Positions 43,561-55,192 of a stretch of 64,000 bases of DNA are shown here, one piece after another. This stretch comes from Lineus longissimus. Its lineage: Eukaryota > Nemertea > Pilidiophora > Heteronemertea > Lineidae. The stretch lies in the NCBI RefSeq assembly GCF_910592395.1, contig NC_088325.1, positions 9,304,109 to 9,368,108 of the forward strand, written 5' to 3'. Positions within the stretch are counted from its first letter, which is position 1; the number at the start of each line of letters is the position of its first letter. The position numbers and the translations under genes are program-made. The notes below the pieces were generated by a model, which did no database searches, had not been told where the DNA came from, and was given only the letters and a program-made list of their open reading frames with translations.

Positions 43561-44492
43561 TGATGTATGTAAATCTACAAGCTTGGACGAGTCAAATCCT
43601 AGTCAATCCCCAGTCAAAAAGCCCCTAGTTAAACTCTATTTAAAAAAAACCAGTCAAACCCTAGTCATATTAAATCAAGTCAAGTCCTAGTCATATTAAA
43701 TCAAGTCAAACCCTAGTCAAAAACACGCTAGTCAAACTCTAGTCATGTCACAAAGTTCATAAAATTTAAAAAAACAATTTTTCATAAAATAAAAAAACAA
43801 TTTTTCATAAATGAATAAAAACAAACAAAACAAAAAACAATTTTTCATAAAATAAACAAAACATGAAAAAAGTGTCCAAATTGTAAAAAACGTAAGATCC
43901 TACATGTGATCAAAAACTTTGTTGGTCATGTTTCACAAAACTCGTACATGTGATCAAAAACTACGATTGATAGAAATGTCGATTAAAAACAAAAACTAAA
44001 ACTTTGAAATTTTCTTAATAATAAATGGATTTTCCTGATAGTGATGAAATTGAAAGAAACATTCATAAAGAAAATTATATTGTTGGAATTCGTAATCTAG
44101 AATTTAAAAAAATTGTATAAAATTAAGGATATAAACGAAAGTGTAATAACATTAGTAGATTCTACAGATAAAATCTATTTTATCAATCCTAAATATATAA
44201 GTAGAAAAATAGAAATTATGTTCGACAGCGTCAATCATTATTACTTTAGGTTAAATAAAATGAACAGCCCAAAAAACAAAGAAATGCGGTACATTTTCGA
44301 TTTGTCAGGAATCACACAACTTGACAAATGAAAGTTTTTTAAAAATTTGATTTAACAGAATTTTTATATAAATAAAAATGAACTATGTAACAAATTTAAT
44401 AGGGGGTTTTTGAATAGAGTTTAACTTAGGGGGTTTTGACGAGGGTTGACAAGGTTTTGTCTCATCCAAGCTTATAGATTTACATACATCAT
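43561..44492. mobile_element. inverted-repeat element in host intron
   Basis: The left arm (from about 43561: GATGTATGTAAATCTACAAG, then CTTGGACGAGTCAAA, then AAACTCTATT near 43640) is matched in reverse on the right (about 44395-44492: GATGTATGTAAATCTATAAG and onward). This gives arms of roughly 90 bp. Just inside the left arm, AGTCAAACCCTAGTCAT-type units are repeated several times (43590-43745). The inside is very AT-rich and holds one small gene remnant. It may be a non-autonomous transposon, or the terminal part of the AT-rich Maverick M2 that follows. Confidence 0.55.
44025..44331 (+). pseudogene. small AT-rich gene inside the inverted-repeat element
   Basis: The start in TAAATG (44022-44027) encodes MDFPDSDEIERNIHKENYIV and GIRNLEFKK. 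A frameshift near 44108 leads to YKIKDINESVITLVDSTDKI, FINPKYISRKIEIMF and YIFDLSGITQLDK with a stop at 44329-44331. The whole would be about 100 residues. No family is recognised. The TAAATG start and base composition link it to the Maverick genes of this window rather than to host genes. Confidence 0.4.
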
Positions 44493-44519
44493 ACATACAT
44501 ACATACATACGCACATACA
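44484..44519. repeat. (CATA)n microsatellite
   Basis: ATACATACATACATACATAC with small interruptions at the outer edge of the inverted-repeat element. Confidence 0.8.
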
Positions 44520-45041
44520 TCAAATTTGAACTAACTACTTATCCCAGACACGTTGACCTAAATTTCTCAGACAGATTTATCAACACACTCGAGATTTAAA
44601 ATTATGTGGTCGAAATTGGATTGAACTTGAAAAAATATAATTTTTTTTATAAATAAAAGATCACACTCATAATAGTTTTGAAATTATTATGGGTGTGGTG
44701 AGCCCTATTTCCAAAATTTCGACCAAGTGGTGTTACCGAGGAGATTAAATTTCACTAATTTTTGAGAAAATCCAAAATTTTCTCTTGTGAACGTTCATTT
44801 TTATACGGAAAATTATATTTTAACCTCCTTCTTTGGCTTGGTGTAAGAGAGGTCTTTTGATTGAAATTTTTTTTTTGAAATTTTTAATAGGTTTTTACTT
44901 ATTAAAAATTAAAAAACGTATATTTAATACATTTTCATTTTTCTATAAATAAAATGATGATGACGTTTAAAAATAATTTTACGTATAATAAAATGGATTC
45001 ACAAAAGAAAATAAATTTTTGATTTTTTATCTACTGATGAA

Positions 45042-48000
45042 ATGAAGGTGTTAACCTTCAGACACAAAGTGAAAAATTATAGTTCACTTTCAAGAACGAA
45101 TTTACTTGAAAAGTTGAGTCAAATTCCTAATACTGAACAGGAAATTCCAGTTAAAATTGATAATGATATTTCAAAATTGTATCAAATTGAAAAACGAGTT
45201 GTGGCTCAGCGAGTTGAAGTTCATGCCAGAAAAACTCCCAAGGTTGAGATTGAAACGCTTTTAAAAAGAAAGATTAAAAAGTACAAAAATTTCAGACATT
45301 AAGCCTAAACTACTCAAACCAAAAATTTCAATCAAAAAACCATTGTTAGATCAAGCTAGACAACAAGGCTACAGAAATTGCCATAATCTTTCAATTGAAA
45401 AACTTAAAGAACTTTTGAGAAAACCACCAGTTAAAAAAATTTTCAAAAAAGATTGGGTTCAAAAAGCAAAAGAGCTTGAAAATTAAATCTAGCATGACAA
45501 AGGCTAAAATTCAAAATTTAATTCAGAAGTCGTTTGAATGGAGATTTAAAGAGCATGCATTACAGCATGCTACTGAAATCGCATCAATCAAAGGTTTGAA
45601 AGATTATGATATTGAATCATATCTAAAATTAATCAAACCATCAGTTATTGATAAAATTAATGAAATGAATGACAATGCAGTTAAAATTATTACAGTTTTA
45701 ACAGTAATGATGTCAAGATATGACTCACAAACAGGCAACAATTTCAATTGAACTCAAAGCCACAAAATATCTTGAAAGGTCAGTCAATTGATTACAGTCA
45801 AATTATTTTAGATATTATAAACGATTTCGAAAATCTTCAAACAAAAGGATCAGGTTGGAAATTTTTATATATTGTCGATTTTGATATTAAAAAACACAAA
45901 TATAAACCTTTGAAAGGCAGTAGTTATTTACCTTTACCAGATTACATTTAAAATAAAAAAGCGATCATTAATGTGAAAAATGATGATCAACAATGTTTCA
46001 AATATGGGATTTTATCTTGTTTATACTCCGATCAAATTAAGTTACGTGTAGCACATTTTGAAAAATTGGTTAAACGTTCACGTATTCAAAAAATGTTTGA
46101 AAATGTAAATTTTCCAGCATCCGAACGTGACATTAAAACATTTGAGAAAAATAATCCTGATATTGGCATTAATGTGTACTATAATCATTTTAAACTTTAG
46201 AAGAAGAAGAACTTAAAACTAAAAGGGAAATTTCAGGTAATGAATATTCAATTTGCCCATTATACATTTCAAAGAAAGAAAATCTTCCAAATGAAAGCTA
46301 TATCAATTTATAACCAGAAACCGAACAATCAGATTCTCCACTTGAAAAATCAATTGACATTTAACAAAGAAAATCACATTATTCATGGATCAAAAATATG
46401 TCAAGACTTATTTCAGCACAATATTCAAGCGAACATACACAAGCACACATTTGTAATAGATGCTTAAAAGTATTCTACAATCATAAACTCAAAACAGGTC
46501 AAAAAATTCCAGGCAAATACAAGCTTGAACTACATTTAAAAGAATGCAAGAAGTATGAATGCGTTCGACAGGAATTTCCACAATTTCCTAAAAACTCACT
46601 CAAATTTTAAAATTTTAAAAAGAACCAAAAACATCCAGTTATTATTGTAGCGGATTTTGAATCATCTTTAGAAAAAATGCAAAATGAACTAGGATCAAGC
46701 ATGGAACAGTATCAAAACCATGTGTCAATAGTTTTGCATATAGGGTCATATTCACCAAAGATCTAATTAAAGCTAAAAATTACTTAGTTGAATATACAGC
46801 AGATGCTATTGAAAATGTAACTAAAATCTTTTGTGAAAATTTAGTTAACTTATTAACTTATATAATACATGTTTCAAACAAGCCAAACCCAAACCCGAAC
46901 TAAAAGGTCAAGCTCTTATTGATTATGATAATGCAAAAGAATGTTTACCTTTGCAATAAAAAGTTTACCGATAAAACTACAAAGTTTAGATCATTGTCAT
47001 TTCACAGGCAGGTATAGAGGTGCAGCGCACAACAATTGCAATTTGAACTACAAAGTACCCGATTTTATCCCAATTTGTTTTCACAATTTAAAAATAAAAA
47101 TATAAATAATGACACTAAAAAATTTGATATGAGATTTCTCGACAGTTATCGTTTAATGCAATCATCACTCGATAAACTCATTAAAAATCTAAATCATAAT
47201 CAGATGAAACATGTTTCTAAATTCTTTAAACATGATCAATTTGAACTCATGACTAAAAAGGGAGTTTATCCATATGATTGGTTTGATTCAATTGAAAAAT
47301 TTGAAGAAACTCAGTTACCTTCAAAAGAAGAATTCTACTCAAAATTGAATGATTCACATATTTCAGATGAACAATACACCCACGCTCAAAAAGTATGGAA
47401 AACATTCAAATGTAAAACTTTTAGAGATTATCATGAATTATACTTGAAAACCGATGTATTGTTATTAGCAGATATTCTTGAAAATTTTAGAGATCATTGT
47501 TTAGAAAATTACAATCTAGATCCAGTATGGTATTACACAGCGCCAGGATTATCGTGGGATGCAATGTTGAAGTCAACTAAAGTAAATTTAGAATTATTAA
47601 CCGATTCGGACATGTACATGTTTATTGAAAAAGGAATTAGAGGAGAAATTTCAATGATTTCAAATCGATATGCAAAGGCAAATAATCCATATATGAAAAA
47701 TGTTATCAAAAATGAAAAGTCAAGTTATATTATGCATCTAGATGCAAATAACTTATACGGCTTAGCCATGAGTGAACAATTACCTTATAAAAATTTCAGA
47801 TACATGTCGAAAAATGAGTTTCAAGATTGGGAAAATATCCCTTGCACTTTAGAAGTTGACTTAGAATATCCGGAAAATCTACATGATCTACATAATGATT
47901 ATCCATTATGTCGATCCAGAACATTTGAACAATAAATTAACTCGAAATTTGAGTGATAAAAACTAAATTGTGTTACATTATTCTTCATTGAAATTGTATC

Positions 48001-49046
48001 TATCATTAGGTTTAAAACTAACTAAAATACATCGTGGCATCAAATATAAAGAAAAAGTTTTTTTGAAAAACTATATTGATTTAAGCACGAACTTAAGATC
48101 TTCAGCAATGAATGATTTTGAAAAAGATTTGTTTAAATTGATGAACAATAGTATTTTTGGAAAAACGATGGAGAATATTCGATTGAGGCGAGATATCACA
48201 TTATGTACAAATGTGAAACAACTTGAGACAAAATTGAGTAATCCTAACTTCAGAAGAGCCACACTCTTTAATGAAGATCTTGTAGCCGTACATTCACAAG
48301 AAGGCAATCTATTTTTAAACATACACATTTATGTTGGTCAAGCTATTCTAGATATTTCAAAAAATATAATGTATGATTTTCACTATAATTATATCCTTAA
48401 AAAATATCCACAAGCTAAACTACTCATGACAGATACGGACTCTTTAATGTATCATATTGAAACAGAAGATTTCTACAAAGAAATTTCTCAGGATGTTGAA
48501 AAATATTTTGATACTTCAGCATATTCTACAAATCATCCATCCGGAATCCCAATTATGAACAAGAAAGTATTAGGAAAGTTCAAAGATGAAGCAAATTGAA
48601 AATCAATTGCACAATTTGTAGGTCTTAGACCTAAATTATACAGTTTTAAACTTGATTCAGATTTGGATGAAACGAAGAAATGCAAAGGTGTGAAAAAATC
48701 AGTTGTAGACAAGTCAATAACATTTGATGATTATCACAAATGTAATTTTGACAATAAAGTGAAAAATGTTAAAGTGAATACATTTCGATCACACAAACAT
48801 GAAATCAATAGTGAAACAATAAATAAGATCGCATTAGATAAACATGACGATAAAATAATAATTGGTAAAGATAATATCTCCACACTAGCTATTGGCCACG
48901 TCAAAGTAAATGAGGAGATATTAAATAAATTTACCATAGAAAGGAAATGTAAAACACATAAAATTACACCATTTTTAAAACAGCATCATCAAAAAGAAAG
49001 ATACACACATATTGGTTTATATAATCAAAAGGAACATTCGAAATAA
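45042..49046 (+). pseudogene. Maverick-type protein-primed family-B DNA polymerase remnant (M2)
   Basis: An AT-rich polymerase gene broken at more than ten places. Its parts, in order: an N-terminal region (SSLSRTNLLEKLSQIPNTEQ); a SAP-like stretch (ARQQGYRNCHNLSIEKLKEL, about 45355-45415); GSSYLPLPDYI then IINVKNDDQQCFKYGILSCL (45960-46020); a C2H2-like finger (near 46440-46490); exonuclease motif IIVADFESSLEKM (46642-46680); GRYRGAAHNNCNL (47000-47045); FLDSYRLMQSSLDKLIKNL; YLKTDVLLLADILENFRDH; motif A LDANNLYGLAMSEQLPY (47738-47790); motif B KLMNNSIFGKTM (about 48135-48172); and motif C MTDTDSLMYHIETED (48426-48470). The catalytic Asp residues of A and C are kept, so decay is by stops and shifts. 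Such polymerases replicate Mavericks from a terminal protein. A related 3' piece continues to about 49275. Limits are estimates. Confidence 0.85.
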
Positions 49047-49392
49047 ATACAAACAATTATTCAGAATGTATTGAACAATATACAAAATGTATTGAAAATT
49101 ATTGCGATATTGGATTGGCCGAAAAACAATACGAGGATAGATTTAGACCAGTCAACACCTTGATATTAAAATGAAATGTGCAGACTATAAAAATTCAGAA
49201 AATCTATACACAAATGAACAACTCATGAATGTAATTAGAATTTATCGGAAGTATCTTAAAGATCACATTTAAGATATTTCTAAAGAGAAATTAGAATGGT
49301 AGTTTGGCTATACCAGATTACATTGCACACTGAATTGTCTTTTAATATCTGGAACCACACAGCCATTTTCTTGGGTTTTAGAAGTAACTCTT

Positions 49393-49874
49393 TTAAAAAT
49401 TACTTCCAACGTTATCTTTTAAATCATTTACTTCTCTTTCTGACAGATGTCGCTGGCCAACCCTTCTAAGTATGTAATCAAAGTATTTTGTTTTATTCTC
49501 AATGTTAATCTCAAGACTTTTGAAGTCATCATCATAAGCAGTTTCATTATAATTGATGCAGAACTTGTAATGCATTGTTTTACTATGCTCAGCCATGTTG
49601 GATTCAAATCTCTCTTGTATTCAAACAGTGTCCATCGTTTACAATTATAGCATAATTCAGCTTTCGCTTCTGTACTCGTGTCATACTGCTTCATTATTGG
49701 GTTAGTGTTCATAGACAAATTAGGGGCATCATGTACAGGGGTCTCACTAAGGGTAGACATACCAGGGATAACCCTAGGTCGAATACAACCCTCTTCATGA
49801 CCCCATTGGTTCCCACGCCTGCTAAAGTACTCTGCTAATGGTACATAGTTGTACATTCTGCATTCCATTTCCAT
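49393..49874 (-). pseudogene. Maverick-associated zinc-finger protein fragment
   Basis: MEMECRMYNYVPLAEYFSRR (49874), then MKQYDTSTEAKAELCYNCKR and WTLFEYKRDLNP. A frame change near 49580 leads to AEHSKTMHYKFCINYNETAY, LEINIENKTKYFDYILRRVG and LSEREVNDLKDNV. It is homologous to 55200-55560, where KQYDTFTGSDAQLCHNCKRW is followed by a second Cys pair (YCRNC). The conserved C-x2-C pairs suggest a zinc-binding module. This fragment keeps an N-terminus that the copy at 55193 lacks. No known family is recognised. It lies inside the host Ig gene intron, on the strand opposite to M2. Confidence 0.6.
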
Positions 49875-50969
49875 AAGAATAGTTTATTAAATGTACAGTT
49901 GTCAGTTATGCCACTATTTGGTGAATCCTCTTCCCTAGTTTCACTTATACAGGCAGTAGGTTTTGATTTCCCCACTGCGGTTACCCCTATCTAGTCTAAC
50001 CACAATGCATTCTGCACTGCATGATGTACGTACATAGAGCCGGCCGTTAGCAACGGTCATTTTCAAAAGGATGTTCGTCAAGGTAAACATTTTCCTTGCT
50101 TGATGACAGACGGGTTGTCAGGTATTCATGTAACTATATCTTTCACTCGAACAGTGCCACCTATCAGGTAACTAAATCTTGTAACTAAATATTTCACCCG
50201 ACCAGGTTGTGATGTCAACCCGGTGTGACAGCGGATATAGTCCCCCTGGAGTCATAGTCTGGTAGCATTGTATTTGACCAATTAAGCAGCATGATCTATT
50301 GTACCGCTAACCCTAACCAAAACATTTAGCAATGCGGGCTATTGTTACACGGACTATCAGCCCTAGGACTACTATCCCCGCCACACCGGGACTTATGTGT
50401 GGAAATCAAGTACAGTTACCATAAGTCTATGTCAATCAGAAAAGAAGTCCTATTCTACTATTAAATCATACAGTTTAGATCAATGCTCTAGTGATCTTAT
50501 CTAAATATTGGCCTACTTCCTGGATCATTGTATGTGAACGTTGATAGAAAGAGTAAGGCCTAGAATGGTGTGTGTTTGGTGTGTACACACTGTAGTAATA
50601 GGAAATTATGGTCGGATTGGTAATGGACTTTTTTTCCTTAGATAAGCAAGAAAACGATGTTTTGGGCTGATTTGAGGAATTGTCATGGATAGTCATACAG
50701 TCATTGTCATCAGCCTATTCAGAGACCTAGACAGATGTTATATAAGCTAACTCATGATATTCTAAACTATTGTATGACAGGTTGACCGTTTTGTAATTTC
50801 TTTTATGATATGCAAAAACTAGTGCATACTTTTTACTTGAAATGTGTAGCCTCATTTCATTCCCTCATTCCAAGTGCAGTAAAAAATATTTTTCACTAAT
50901 ATTAATGCATGCAATAGAGATCACGAAAAATAAACAAAACTTTTGAAGCCCAAAAATGAAGATGCTTAC
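49875..50969. other. host intron, no gene recognised
   Basis: Apart from the fold-back element at 50218-50393, nothing is supported. Direct similar stretches ATGTAACTATATCTTTCAC and TTGTAACTAAATATTTCACC occur near 50129 and 50181. Confidence 0.4.
50218..50393. mobile_element. small fold-back (MITE-like) element
   Basis: The left arm ACCCGGTGTGACAGCGGATA (about 50218-50266) is matched imperfectly by the right arm, which reads CCCGGTGTGGCGGGGATAGT in reverse (about 50339-50393). No coding sequence lies inside. Confidence 0.5.
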
Positions 50970-51189
50970 CATCATTTTGAGCAGTGTATGACCTGCTATA
51001 TATGACATCTTTCGTCTTGGAAATCGCCTTTTCCCCAATAACGTTTTCAGCTGTACAATTGATAATGTGCTCTTTCTGGTCCTTATTCACGTGTACTATT
51101 ACGGTGCTTCTGGTCCGTTTCTGGCCCTCCTTCAGCCCTGTGCAGCCCACATCTGTAACAGTAACCGTCGCTTTGCCTCTGAAGGGTTG
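50970..51189 (-). CDS. host Ig-superfamily gene, Ig-domain exon
   Basis: Acceptor ATTTTCCAG and donor GATG|GTAAGC bound a 220-nt open exon. It encodes QPFRGKATVTVTDVGCTGLK, TRSTVIVHVNKDQKEHIINC, TAENVIGEKAISKTKDVIY and SRSYTAQND. The INCTAENVIG block is the F-strand Cys region of an Ig C2-type domain, so this exon is the C-terminal half of an Ig domain plus the stalk before the membrane. It ends in phase 1, matching the transmembrane exon at 42983-43134 (phase 1 in). The intron between them is about 7.8 kb and filled with mobile elements. The more upstream Ig exons were not found to the right. The family member cannot be named. Confidence 0.65.
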
Positions 51190-51497
51190 CTGGAAAATAG
51201 GTGTGGTCATGGTAAGAGCCAAAGTGTGTATCTAATCTAAATCACTTACCCTAAAGTGGAACCTCCCTTTAGCAGGCACCACTCTATGTTAAGGACAACC
51301 TCTTTATTTAGGGATTCTGCACTGGTACCAAATTGGCCGATTCCATTTAAATTGACCTCATCCAGATTGTACAGATTATCTGGGCGCCTCCAAATAAGCG
51401 ACAGCATTTGTTAGTCACAAGGGTTGCCTTTAGGCTGACGGGTCAAATATGCATTTGGATATTTTACTGAATAAACATGTACTCATTACCATGATTA

Positions 51498-51788
51498 CCA
51501 GAAGTGCACAAATCGAAAGCGAGGCATTATCTGCAAAAACCGTAGGTTGAACATCGAGCGAGAGCGTCCAGAGATCACTACATAAAATATTCGGCCGACA
51601 AAGTCTGAAAACAATTCAACCACTTTGCACTACCATTTTTAAAATGAAAGTCTTAGCTATGCAGTGCGGTGGCAATTCAAACGTATTCGTGTAAATATGT
51701 TATACGCTGATCGCTGGACGCTCTCACTCGATGTGCACCCTACGGTGTTTGCAGAGAATATCTCGTTTTCGATTTGTGCACTGGCAGT
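51498..51788. mobile_element. fold-back element with about 95-bp arms
   Basis: The left arm (51498-51591) begins CCAGAAGTGCACAAATCGAA and the right arm (51691-51788), reversed, begins ACTGCCAGTGCACAAATCGA. The two stay similar over about 95 bp (including GAGAGCGTCCAG) around a roughly 100-bp loop. It is a MITE or a large hairpin. No protein is encoded. Confidence 0.65.
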
Positions 51789-54569
51789 AACGGGTATATT
51801 CAGTAGAAGATACAAACACACATCACGAACATTCCCGAGAGTTCGGCATCGGCCTTTCTCGCGCTGTATATTTGAACCGTCGGCTTCCAAAGGGGATTTC
51901 GCAAGACCAACGTTTCGTCCTATATTTTAAATTTTCTCGAGCAGTGAAAATGAACCTACTCATTTCCTGTTTGTATGTCCTGGGTCCGTATGCATAAAGG
52001 ATCTGAAGTGTCAAAATTTCCTTTACTTTAAGTATTTTCCCTAAGTTCTTGCCAAGAGGCTCCATATCTTTAGTGATATGCATAAAACATCTTAATTTGG
52101 AAAATACTTAAGTATTTTCCTTAAATCTTAGTCTTCCTTAAGGTTCCTATAGAGGTACCTCAAGTAGACACCTAGCTAAGTATTTTCAAATATTTTCCTC
52201 GTGATCGACGAAGGTGGTAGGATGGCAGTATTAGCTGCTCTAGATGTTGTCGTAGAAAGAGCCTGTTGAAGAGATTAATTGACGCAGCGCACATCTTCTC
52301 CTCTCGGATCCAATTCGGTTGCCTGTGTACAGATTCAACGCACGGTAGTGAATGATCCTAACCGAATACTATAGGCCTATATTTGTATTGATAACCTCTC
52401 CAGACATCGATCATTATGCAAGCACCCTGCGTAAATTTAGCCACAATGATTTGTGACAGCAATCTCTACTGGCTGGGGGCGTTTGCATCGTGAAACTGAC
52501 CACGTTTGGAGATAAGAAAAAACTCGCATATGACTTTATGATGCATCAATTGCTGTGATACGGACTGTTGGGCGATAAGGGCATTGCACTACTCGCACGA
52601 AGTAGAGATGAGAGGTTCAGTTTTATGATGAATAATTATTTAACAAGGAATTAGTTTTGAAGTGTCCGTCCATGAATAGACTTTGCAAAATCTGTAAAAC
52701 GTGACAAGGGGGGGGGGGGTAGCGGATTTGACTGATACGCTTACCATTGGTAAGTCTTAGGACAGGATTATTACTAGTAAAATATTTTTCAGGAAAAAGA
52801 ATTATAACAGGAATGGGAGGAGAATAAGTTTTTCAGGGGTTTTCAGGAGAAATTGCTCTATCTGAGGTAGCTTTAAAGAGTTTCTGTGGATTCATCTGCC
52901 TTGCAACCCCTACACCTTAATTCCTAAAATGTTGGATTTGCTGCTGCCTATCATATCTAGCACTGAAATAGTACATGTACGAGTTGGGACATAACCGGGT
53001 GCATTGTTCAATAGATTGGTATGAAGGATGGGCCGCGTAGGCGTCACTTGTTTGGACTGTGTGTCGGTCGGACGATCAGCTGTTGCACTTTTCAGTTTTG
53101 TGCGTTTTTTTCTTGTTTTGGACAAAAATTTAAATATTTCGAAAAAAAGCAGACTAAACTGCATTTCTCATCGCACTTTTCTCGAGCATAAGCTATGGTG
53201 CTTCGCATGAAACCCGGTATTTTCGGATTTAACTCTAAGAAAATATTTAAAAATCGCGTTTTGGGGGTCTGGTTTGAAATATTTAGTTTGGCGTGACCTA
53301 AAGTGCTTGGAGCCAATCCTGCGCTAAATACTGACTTGTATTTATTAAATACATGAGGTGGGTTCCTATAGAACGTGGAGATCACGGCCTTTCCAGTGGT
53401 GTACAGCACCACTTGGTCATTTGCTAAAAAGCGCCTTCTAAACGCATTTTGAAATGGCTGTCATTTGCAACTGAAAGAACATTCTGACGTAATGCACTTT
53501 CAGGAAAACTGTTAAGCGTGACCTGACAAAACAATACTAAACTTCCCTGGGATATTTTTACCTTTCAGTGTCGATTCATCAAATAACTTTCATGCTAGAA
53601 TAAAAGTACAGGTCTTAGACAACATTTCTTGACAGAGGAAATTTTCCTTTGAAATTTTGTTATTCAAGGTACTATAGTTTATAAAAGTAGCTTACTCAGA
53701 GACCCTGCGAGGTATGTCTTACGCTAATTCTTATAACCACAGGGACCTGGGTGTTCACACTTCAAAGAAAAAGCAGACCCTAGGATTAGCTAAAACTACT
53801 GGACAGAATTGATCCTACAAATGTGTCATGTTCAAGTATATTCAATTTTTCCTCAAGTAAGATTTACCATAGTTGGTAAATCGTGCAGTCAGATGGTGGT
53901 TGAAATATGTTTGCCTTGTTTTCTTGACCAAGTTGGTGTGGAGTTTCCAGAATCAGACAATTCCAAACTATATGGACACGAGGAATTCGATCTTAAATTG
54001 CCAAATAGAGTATTTTTATTTCAGAGCATTGCACCAATGATTAGAAATTAGACATTAGACAATTTGATAACTATGGTAACCGGTTTTATGTTTAGAGGAG
54101 AGGATTTTTCAAGGAAGCACTGATTTCTGACCAAATTTGCTTATGCCAATAAGACATAGGGTGAGGTCAAATGTTGAGTAAGGCTGAATTGAATTATATT
54201 TGAGTTAACTCTGAGTTCATCTGAGCTCATTCCCACTGGGACCAAAGCTGGAATCAACCCTGGATTTACTCAGAGTTAATCCTCCATTAACCTAAGCATA
54301 GGATCCTAGGGTTTTCTCGGATAACTCAAAGGTTAGAAAAAAAGGGAGTGTCTCCTCTGCTTTCCCTTCGGATTCACTGAATCCAGTTTCTCACTTCACT
54401 GGCACTGCTAGAGACGCTGCATCAACATGACACAGGACAAGAGTAAAAGAACAGCAACAAAACGGTTGAAATAGATTGAGCCGATAATTACATACAGGAC
54501 ATCCGACAAGGCCTACCGGCCCACTCACCACGGTCACTTTCGCCACTCATCAACTGTCTTGCCCTATAC
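51789..54569. other. host intergenic or intronic DNA, no gene recognised
   Basis: It contains the 22-bp palindrome at 52099-52120 and a G run near 52708. The longest frames have no family motifs. A frame at 53809-54051 (MILQMCHVQVYSIFPQVRFT) is moderately long but unremarkable. Confidence 0.4.
52099..52120. repeat. perfect 22-bp palindrome
   Basis: GGAAAATACTTAAGTATTTTCC (two 11-base halves). A related AAGTATTTTCC occurs at 52029 and 52166, so it belongs to a small local repeat cluster. Confidence 0.7.
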
Positions 54570-55192
54570 AGGGCTATGCTTAGACGCTCTGCTTTCTACT
54601 TCTTCGTTTTTTTGTCATTTATGCACCAATGCACCACACTTCATCCAGGCACGCGCCTGAAGCTAACCGTTTTAACCCCTTCTCAATCCAGTCCTACATC
54701 ACTCTCCAACAAATATCGTTTTCGTTCATCTCTTCGAAACGCAACATCAAGGCACTATCCTTAAAACTAAATGGGAAATTGAGCACAACCAGGTGTAACA
54801 CATCCCCTGACACCATGCCCTCGTACATTCTGTATATATTACTCCTAGCTTCGCTAGCTTTCTCCGTACATTGCATTCTACTCGCCATCACTTCTCCATC
54901 GGAACATGCTGGGACTAGCGTCACGACAATCCCAACCACACACTTCAACTTTTCAAATATAATCGTCTTATCAGGAGACGTGGAATCAAATCCCGGGCCC
55001 AAACTTTTCTCTATCAACATCAACAGCCTACGCAACAAAACTGACAACCTCTACGCGGAACTTCCACCTGACATCGACATATTATGCATATCCGAAACCA
55101 GACTAGACAACTCCATCACAGACCAGGATATCCTAGTACCAAGCTTCCATGACGTATTCCGAAAGGATCTGACCATTGCAAGTGGTGGAGTC
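54570..55192 (+). mobile_element. LINE-C 5' end with 2A peptide, cut off inside the endonuclease
   Basis: A non-LTR retrotransposon whose start is present but whose reverse transcriptase is absent. It encodes a leader with a hydrophobic segment, a 2A ribosome-skipping motif (54959-55000) and the first part of an APE-type endonuclease. It ends abruptly near 55193, where Maverick M3 coding sequence begins. LINE insertions normally lose their 5' end, so a copy that keeps the 5' end and lacks the 3' part was shortened by a later event. Confidence 0.75.

Noticed and set aside
53809-54051. 80-codon plus-strand frame as a possible host exon
   Set aside because: No convincing splice sites in phase and no recognisable domain.
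54570-55192. The 2A motif as part of an RNA virus insertion
   Set aside because: The sequence after it is an APE-type endonuclease start, which fits a LINE and not a picorna-like virus.
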